Shown here piece after piece: positions 7,015-11,658 of a stretch of DNA of 17,851 bases; positions within the stretch are counted from its first letter, which is position 1, and each line of letters opens with the position of its first letter. The notes below the pieces were generated by a model. That model was not told where the DNA came from. It searched no databases and worked only from the letters and a program-made list of their open reading frames with translations. Position numbers and translations under genes: made by a program. The stretch is from PLA2 sp036273915. GTDB lineage: Bacteria > Planctomycetota > PLA2. The stretch covers positions 1 to 17,851 of the forward strand of contig DASUGR010000140.1 in the NCBI GenBank assembly GCA_036273915.1, given 5' to 3'.

Positions 7015-7724
7015 GGCGCGTCGAGAGCGGCGGGGTCGGGCTCCTCGTTTTCGAGGGGCTCCAGGCGCCGGGGTTTCGCTGCGCCCACTCGACCGCGCCC
7101 CTGGACGTGGCACGCGCGGACGACCGCCGGCGTCTCGTCGCCGCGGCGGGGCTCTCGCCCGACCGGGTCGCGAGCCCCGTCCAGGTGCACGGCACGGACG
7201 TCGTGCGGGTCGACGCGCCCCCGTCCGGGGACCTCCGGGCCGACGGCCTCGTGACGGACGCGAGAGGCCTCGCGCTCCTCGTGAAGGCGGCCGACTGCTC
7301 GCTGGTCGTCGTCGCGGACCCGGTGCGCCGCGCGGTGGGCGTCGCGCACGCGGGCTGGCGCGGCGCGGCCGGCGGCATCGCCAGAAACCTCGTGGCGGCG
7401 CTGCGGCGCGAGTACGGCTCCGACCCGGGGGACCTCGTCGCCGGCGTGGGCCCCACGATCGGCGTCGCCCGCTATGCGGTCGGCGCGGAGGTGCTCGAGG
7501 CGTTCCGGGCGCGGGCATCCTGGGCGGACGAGTACGCGCGGACGGTCGACGGGCGGCTCCACTACGACGTGGCCGGGGCGAACGCCCGCGGGCTCCACGG
7601 GTGCGGCGTGCGCGCGGTCGAGGTCGCGGGGATCTGCACGCACGAGAGCAAGGATCTGCTCTTCTCGTACCGGCGGCAGGGCCCGGGCGCGGGCCACCAC
7701 GGCCTCGTCGCCGGCTGGCTCTGA
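7011..7724 (+). CDS. pgeF: Laccase-domain (PgeF/YfiH family) protein
   Basis: Members of this family have been described as polyphenol oxidoreductases, as purine nucleoside phosphorylase/deaminase-like enzymes, and as editors of peptidoglycan-precursor errors. The 237 residues carry the family pattern: PVQVHGTDVV, KAADCSLVVV (the metal-ligand Cys; the more usual form is TADC-x-P), GVAHAGWRGAAG, VGPTIG, and the C-terminal CTHESKDLLFSYRRQG. The start is GTG 7011, fixed by the GTGA overlap with the S41 gene stop, so the two are translationally coupled. There is no signal peptide, unlike its operon partner. It ends 15 bases before the convergent Minf_1886-family gene. The family assignment is firm; the exact substrate is not known from sequence. 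Confidence 0.92.
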   Translation: MRRVESGGVGLLVFEGLQAPGFRCAHSTAPLDVARADDRRRLVAAAGLSPDRVASPVQVHGTDVVRVDAPPSGDLRADGLVTDARGLALLVKAADCSLVVVADPVRRAVGVAHAGWRGAAGGIARNLVAALRREYGSDPGDLVAGVGPTIGVARYAVGAEVLEAFRARASWADEYARTVDGRLHYDVAGANARGLHGCGVRAVEVAGICTHESKDLLFSYRRQGPGAGHHGLVAGWL

Positions 7725-7739
7725 GCGACGACGACGACC

Positions 7740-8126
7740 CTACGCCAGGGAGACGTTCGAGAGGGAGCGCTTGAACTCGTCCACGAACGCCTCGTCGAAG
7801 TCGTAGATCCCCTCGAAGTCGCCCCGGGTGTCCTTCTCGGTGCGCGACAGGAGGCCCGCGTCCACGAGGTTGAAGACGATCTCGCCGAAGTCCGCCGTGG
7901 AGGTGATCCCCCACTCGCCGAGCACCGTGCGCGCGAGGAACCCGAAGCTCTCGGTCGCGTAGGCCCGGACGCCCTCGAGAAGCTCCTTCCCGGTGACGTG
8001 GCGCGCCTTTCGCATGCGCTGGATGGTGTAGTCGAGCGCGTCGAAGATGAAATAGTACGCCTGCGGGCTGTACCGCCCGTCCCGGCGCGTGATCTGGAGG
8101 ATGGACTCGGTCTTCTCTGCCGACAA
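7740..8126 (-). CDS. Minf_1886 family protein of unknown function
   Basis: The 128 residues resemble the small uncharacterised Minf_1886 family found in Verrucomicrobia, Planctomycetes and relatives. The conserved run is RDGRYSPQAYYFIFDALDYT, then RHVTGKELLEGVRAYATESFG, ARTVLGEWGITSTADFGEIV and FNLVDAGLLSRTEKDTRGDF. It is predicted soluble, with no signal peptide. I chose TTG 8126 (giving LSAEKTESILQ, like the family N-terminus) because AGAGG lies about ten bases upstream and a TATAGT -10-like box (8153-8148) lies just before. An in-frame GTG at 8219 would add 31 residues with no similarity and would start upstream of that box. It is a single gene, convergent with the S41/pgeF pair. The biochemical role is unknown. 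Confidence 0.8.
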   Translation of the reverse strand: MSAEKTESILQITRRDGRYSPQAYYFIFDALDYTIQRMRKARHVTGKELLEGVRAYATESFGFLARTVLGEWGITSTADFGEIVFNLVDAGLLSRTEKDTRGDFEGIYDFDEAFVDEFKRSLSNVSLA

Positions 8127-8147
8127 ACGCTGGGTGCCTCTGCTCAA

Positions 8148-8153
8148 ACTATA
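8148..8153 (-). promoter_or_regulatory. -10-like box TATAGT upstream of the Minf_1886-family gene
   Basis: TATAGT on the minus strand matches the -10 consensus at five of six positions and is one of very few A/T-rich hexamers in this region. It predicts a transcription start near 8141 and a leader of about 15 bases with an AGAGG ribosome-binding site before TTG 8126. No convincing -35 hexamer is found at 16-18 bases spacing. Confidence 0.4.
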
Positions 8154-8235
8154 GCGGCAGGCGCGGCACGCGACTTTAAGCCAAAACGGCGGCCTCGGGG
8201 CCCTTCCGCCGTAACCCACGCGCCGCCAACAGCTT

Positions 8236-8288
8236 GGGATCTCTCCCTAGGGATCCCCCGGGGGGTCCGGGGGCGGGGCCCTCCGGAC
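8236..8288. repeat. Two adjacent GC-rich hairpins in the gap downstream of the PSP1 gene
   Basis: The gap 8127-8367 contains no gene. A GGGATC/GATCCC stem (8236-8241 with 8252-8257) encloses the palindrome TCCCTAGGGA (8244-8253). Just after it a stronger hairpin pairs GTCCGGGGG (8265-8273) with CCC-T-CCGGAC (8279-8288, one bulged base). These lie 80-130 bases after the end of the long minus-strand operon and before the Minf_1886-family promoter. They may stop or process the operon transcript, although neither is followed by a T-tract. Confidence 0.4.
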
Positions 8289-8321
8289 GAGATCGGGATC
8301 AAGCGGGGGGGTCCGGGGGCG
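8260..8321. repeat. Direct repeat of GGGGGGTCCGGGGGCG, two copies
   Basis: Two identical 16-base copies occupy 8260-8275 and 8306-8321. The same core, GGGGGGTCCGGGGG, occurs in the opposite orientation at the start of holB (10036-10050), and a one-base variant occurs at the start of asd (about 3854-3870). Three exact copies of a 14-mer in 18 kb is more than composition alone readily explains, so this may be a small dispersed repeat. Confidence 0.55.
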
Positions 8322-8367
8322 CCCACCCGGCCGGCGCCGGCGGCCGCATCGAGGACGTCGGAGGGCC

Positions 8368-9207
8368 CTACTCGGCCGGCTCGCCGGCCGACATCGCCTC
8401 GATCTCGTCGCCCTTCGCGGTCACCGTGCCGCCCCGGTCGAGCAGGACGACGCACTTGGACGCGAGGACCTCCTGGTGGAGCACGAGGCCCGTCTGGCCC
8501 GACCCCTTGATCGTCACGCGGGCGCCCCGGCGCGGCAGCGCCCGACGCAGCTCGGTATAGACGTCGTCCTCGTAGCGGAGGCAGCAGAGGAGCCGGCCGC
8601 ACATGCCCGAGATCTTCGTCGGGTCGAGCGTTGACTTCTGGTTCTTCGCCATCTTCATGTTGACCGGGCGCATCTCCCGGATCCACGAGGAGCAGCAGAG
8701 CTCGCGGCCGCAGTAGGAGACGTCGCCCAGCACCTTCGCCTCGTCGCGCGCGCCGATCTGCTTCAGCTCGATCCGCATCTTGAACTCGCGCGCGAGGTCG
8801 CGGACGAGGTCGCGGAAGTCCACGCGCCCCTCGGCCATGAAGTAGAACGTGAGCCGCTGGCCGCCGAGGATCTTCTCCGAGCGCACGAGCCGCATCGGGA
8901 GGTCCAGTTCCTTCACCTTGTCGCGGCAGAAGCGGAACTCCGCCGACCGGCCCGACGCGTCGATCTCCTCCTGGCGGCGCTCGTCGTCGGGCGTGGCCTT
9001 CCGGAGCACCTCGAACGCGGGGGGCGACTCCCCGGCCGGCACGGCCTCCGGCGCGGTCAGGATGAGCGCGTACTCGATGCCGCGGTCCGTGCGCACGACG
9101 ACCTTGTCGCCCGGCTTGGCGTCGGGCACCGCGGTCGTGTTGCACCCGGTGCGGCACGAGGTGCACCCGTGCCGGAGAACGGCTTTCAGCGCCTCTGATG
9201 CGTCCAT
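8368..9207 (-). CDS. PSP1/YaaT-domain protein (Y-complex-type regulator)
   Basis: The 279 residues belong to the PSP1 C-terminal domain family, whose B. subtilis member YaaT joins YlbF and YmcA in a complex that influences RNase Y-dependent RNA processing and the sporulation/biofilm phosphorelay. Visible features are an N-terminal cysteine cluster HGCTSCRTGC (C15, C18, C22), GDKVVVRTDRGIEYALI near residue 45, and the highly characteristic double motif VSYCGRELCCSSWI and SGMCGRLLCCLRYEDD. The many cysteines suggest metal or Fe-S binding; YaaT-type complexes have been reported to carry Fe-S clusters. ATG 9207 overlaps the holB end by 22 bases and has no obvious ribosome-binding site, so it is probably translated by coupling. 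The order tmk-holB-PSP1 is the same as in Firmicutes. It ends the five-gene operon. Confidence 0.92.
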   Translation of the reverse strand: MDASEALKAVLRHGCTSCRTGCNTTAVPDAKPGDKVVVRTDRGIEYALILTAPEAVPAGESPPAFEVLRKATPDDERRQEEIDASGRSAEFRFCRDKVKELDLPMRLVRSEKILGGQRLTFYFMAEGRVDFRDLVRDLAREFKMRIELKQIGARDEAKVLGDVSYCGRELCCSSWIREMRPVNMKMAKNQKSTLDPTKISGMCGRLLCCLRYEDDVYTELRRALPRRGARVTIKGSGQTGLVLHQEVLASKCVVLLDRGGTVTAKGDEIEAMSAGEPAE

Positions 9208-10055
9208 GGAAGGATCACGAGACCCGCGAACACGATCGACGGGTTCGCGTTCGAGGACAGCGATCGTAGTGCCTCCACGACGGGACGCAAGGCGCCTTCG
9301 GTTTCCGGCAGCCCCCGGCGGAGCCGCGCGGCGGCCACCCGGCACACCTCGGCGAGCCGCGCGCGCTGGTCCGGCGCCTCCTCCTCCTTCCGCCTGCGGA
9401 CGATCTTCTCCGCATCCCCGAGGGGATCCTCGCGGCGGCCGGCGAGCGCGTCCAAGAGCACGGAGACGTCCTCCGCGATCCCCAGCGCGGCCTGGCGGAC
9501 GCCCCGGCCCGGCGCCCCCTCGGCGTCGGCGGCGGCCTCGGCGGGGAGCCCCGCGCGGGCGAGCACCTGCGCGGTCGCGGCGTCCGACAGGGGGGCGGCG
9601 CGGACCAGGCGGCAGCGGGAGATGACGGTCGGCGGCAGGAGCGCGGGCTCCTCCGCCACGAGCAGGACGGCGGCGCCCGCCGGCGGCTCCTCGAGCGTCT
9701 TCAGCAGGAAGTGGTGCACGTCCCCGTGGAATCGGTCGAAGTCCCGCACGAGAAGCACCTGCCGCGGGCCCATGAGCGGGCGCCGCACGAGCACCTCGAG
9801 GGCGCCCCGCGCGCCGTCGATCCCCATGTCCGGCGTGAGGACGGTCAAGTCCGGGTGCGTGCCCGCCTCGACGAGCGCCGCGTCGCCGAGGATCGACGCG
9901 GCCGCGCAGCGCGCGAGGAGGAAGCGCCCCACGCCCTCGGGCCCAAAGATGAGCGTCGTCCCCTGCCCGCCGGTGCGGAAGAGGATCGCGCGGAGCGCGG
10001 CGACCGCGGCGTCCTGCCCCTTGACCGCGTCGAAGCCCCCCGGACCCCCCTTCAT
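9186..10055 (-). CDS. holB: DNA polymerase III delta' subunit-like clamp-loader protein
   Basis: This 289-residue AAA+ protein fits the clamp-loader delta' subunit, which helps load the sliding clamp during replication. The family signals are FDAVKGQDAAVAALRAIL at the N-terminus, a degenerate P-loop GPEGVGRF (no Lys, as in other non-ATP-hydrolysing delta' proteins), HHFLLKTLEEPPAGAAVLLV, and the SRC motif PTVISRCRLV. The four-cysteine zinc module seen in E. coli delta' is not present. ATG 10055 overlaps the tmk stop as ATGA and has GGAGG seven bases upstream; an upstream start at 10079 would add MARRGGEA and is less likely. The N-terminus reads MKGGPGG, encoded by a G-rich repeat motif. It sits between tmk and the PSP1 gene, the usual place for holB. 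Confidence 0.9.
   Translation of the reverse strand: MKGGPGGFDAVKGQDAAVAALRAILFRTGGQGTTLIFGPEGVGRFLLARCAAASILGDAALVEAGTHPDLTVLTPDMGIDGARGALEVLVRRPLMGPRQVLLVRDFDRFHGDVHHFLLKTLEEPPAGAAVLLVAEEPALLPPTVISRCRLVRAAPLSDAATAQVLARAGLPAEAAADAEGAPGRGVRQAALGIAEDVSVLLDALAGRREDPLGDAEKIVRRRKEEEAPDQRARLAEVCRVAAARLRRGLPETEGALRPVVEALRSLSSNANPSIVFAGLVILPWTHQRR
10036..10050 (-). repeat. GGGGGGTCCGGGGGG motif at the start of holB
   Basis: This 15-base run encodes the Gly-Pro-rich residues after the holB initiator and shares a 14-base core with the two intergenic copies near 8260 and 8306. The asd start carries GGGGGTCCCGGGGGC in the same codon phase (M-x-GGPGG). Confidence 0.5.
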
Positions 10056-10660
10056 CGCCTCGCCTCCACGGCGCGCCACACGTCGTCGAAGACCGCCTCC
10101 TCGTCGCGCGACGCGTCGACGACGACGGCCATCGCCCCGAGCCGCCTCGCCTCGAGCAGGAACCCGTCGCGCACGCGCCGGTGGTAGCCGAGCGAGCGCG
10201 CCTCGACCTTGTCGCGCGCGCCCTTGAGCCGCGCGAGGCCCACGTCCGCGGGCACGTCGAGGAGAAGGAGCAGGTCGGGCTCGAGCCCCTTCGTGGCGAC
10301 CGCGGAGACGCGGCGGATCTCCCCGGGGTCGAGCCCGAGCCCGTGCCCCTGGTAGGCCGCGGTCGAGTACCAGTAGCGGTCGAGGAGCACCGTCTGGCCC
10401 GCCGCGAGCGCCGGCCGGACGACCGTCTCCACGAGGTGCGCGCGCGCCGCCTGGTAGAGGAGCATCTCCGCGAGCGGCGTGATGTCGACGTCGGCGTGCA
10501 GGAGGAGGTCGCGGATCGCCTCCCCCATCGGCGTCGCGCCGGGCTCGCGCAGCACGAGCACGCTCTCGCCGCGGTCGCGCAGCTTCGCCGCGAGCCGCGC
10601 GATCTGCGTCGACTTGCCGGAGCCGTCCGGCCCGTCGAGGACGAGGAACCTGCCGCGCAC
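10052..10660 (-). CDS. tmk: Thymidylate kinase
   Basis: The enzyme phosphorylates dTMP to dTDP with ATP for DNA synthesis. The 202 residues match the family. The P-loop is GPDGSGKST (10-18), followed by REPGATPMGEAIRD (usual form REPGGTP), LLYQAARAHLVE, the DR[YH] motif in LLDRYWYSTAAYQG, and a LID region around LARLKGARDKVEAR. The start is GTG 10660, the only codon giving the canonical beginning (RGRFLVLDGPDGSGKST); it lies ten bases after the stop of the DnaA-like gene and no clear ribosome-binding site is visible, so coupling is likely. Its stop overlaps holB as ATGA. The linkage to holB and a PSP1 protein is widely conserved. Confidence 0.95.
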   Translation of the reverse strand: MRGRFLVLDGPDGSGKSTQIARLAAKLRDRGESVLVLREPGATPMGEAIRDLLLHADVDITPLAEMLLYQAARAHLVETVVRPALAAGQTVLLDRYWYSTAAYQGHGLGLDPGEIRRVSAVATKGLEPDLLLLLDVPADVGLARLKGARDKVEARSLGYHRRVRDGFLLEARRLGAMAVVVDASRDEEAVFDDVWRAVEARR

Positions 10661-10670
10661 GGGCTAAACC

Positions 10671-11645
10671 CTACGCGCCGGGTCCGACGCGAAGGACCGC
10701 GTCGAGGATCCCCGCGAACCGGCGGTCCTTCGCCTCCTCCCGCGCCGCCCACGCGCAGGCCTCGGCGACCGGCCGCTCCGAGCGGAGCCCGAACGACCGC
10801 GCGATCTCGGCCGCGGGGAACCCGGCGCGCGCCGCCGCCGCGATCACCGCCCGCCGCACCTCGACGACGCTCCGGCGCCGGCAAAGGCCGTCGAGCAGCG
10901 ACCGCTCGACCCCGCAGACCCGCGCCGCGGCGTCCTTCATCGCGTCGAGGCCCGCGGGGGCGGCGGCTGCCGCCGGCTCGACGCCGACGAGCAGGCCGCC
11001 CAGGAGCCGGCTCCGGAGCGCCGGCGTCAGGTTCGCGCGCGACGGGTGCCCCTCGATCGTGAACAGGAGGCGGTCGCCGCGGTCCTGGACGGCGTCGATG
11101 ATCGTGCAGAGCGTGCGCTGCGCCTTCTCGCGGCCCGCGAGCGCCTCGATCCCCTCGCCGACGGTGAGCGGCTTTCGCGGCACGAGGCCGCGGCTCTTCC
11201 CGGCGCGCACGCGCGCGAGGTCGAGGCCGAACGCGCGGCTCCCGGCGAGCTTTCGCGCCCAGGCCGCGAGGAGCGACTTGCCGCTCCGCGCCGGGCCGAA
11301 GAGCACGAGGAGCGTCGCGCCCGCGGGCTCGCCGGTGGCGAAGGCGCGCACCATGCGCACGGCCAGCTCGGCGCGCGGGCCCTGGAGCCGGGGGATCGCC
11401 CGCTTCGGCTCCTTCCTCGGGGGGGCTTCGGGGGCCTCGGACACGACCTCGACCGCGCCGCCGAACGCGTCGGCGATCTCCGCCGCGTAGCGCGAGAGCA
11501 GCCGCTGCTTCGCGAACGGTCGCGGGACGCGCAGCTCGAGGGCGCCGCGGCTCCGGACGACCTTCGCCCCCTCGAGCCAGAGCGACGCCGCGCGCGGACC
11601 GATCCTCTCCCTGAGCCGCTGAAGCTCTCGCGCTTCGGGCACCAC
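10671..11645 (-). CDS. DnaA-like protein with degenerate AAA+ and DNA-binding signatures
   Basis: The 324 residues align with DnaA in domain order. Residues about 5-65 resemble domain I (SLWLEGAKVV...LELRVPRPFAKQRLLSRY). A short linker follows, then a P-loop, LLVLFGPARSGKSLLAAWA. The stretch LTVGEGIEALAGREKAQRTL aligns with DnaA's Walker B/box segment LLIDDIQFLAGKERTQEEF, but the two Asp are gone. LLFTIEGHPSR matches sensor 1 and ALRSRLLGGLLVGVEP matches the box VII arginine finger. The AAA+ lid is missing. The C-terminal helix-turn-helix (VEVRRAVIAAAARAGFPAAE, IARSFG) matches domain IV, but the GGRDHTTV signature is replaced by GLRSERPVA. GTG 11645 has GGAGG about seven bases upstream. It lies between a TPR gene and tmk. 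It is probably not the replication initiator itself; a regulator of initiation is inference. Confidence 0.8.
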   Translation of the reverse strand: MVPEARELQRLRERIGPRAASLWLEGAKVVRSRGALELRVPRPFAKQRLLSRYAAEIADAFGGAVEVVSEAPEAPPRKEPKRAIPRLQGPRAELAVRMVRAFATGEPAGATLLVLFGPARSGKSLLAAWARKLAGSRAFGLDLARVRAGKSRGLVPRKPLTVGEGIEALAGREKAQRTLCTIIDAVQDRGDRLLFTIEGHPSRANLTPALRSRLLGGLLVGVEPAAAAAPAGLDAMKDAAARVCGVERSLLDGLCRRRSVVEVRRAVIAAAARAGFPAAEIARSFGLRSERPVAEACAWAAREEAKDRRFAGILDAVLRVGPGA

Positions 11646-11658
11646 GACTCCCTCCGCC

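Noticed and set aside
3871..7914. A 1347-codon open frame on the minus strand opposite the S41 and pgeF genes
   Set aside because: Only its last 159 residues are MoaC. The rest is low-complexity Arg/Gly/Leu/Asp translation antisense to clearly conserved plus-strand proteins, a common artefact of very GC-rich DNA.
9186..9207. Frameshift or broken end in holB because of its 22-base overlap with the PSP1 gene
   Set aside because: Both frames keep complete family domains and the operon uses several overlaps, so coupling explains the overlap better than an error.
10056..10079. Longer holB start at GTG 10079
   Set aside because: ATG 10055 has GGAGG at good spacing and the ATGA overlap with tmk; the extension MARRGGEA has no family support.
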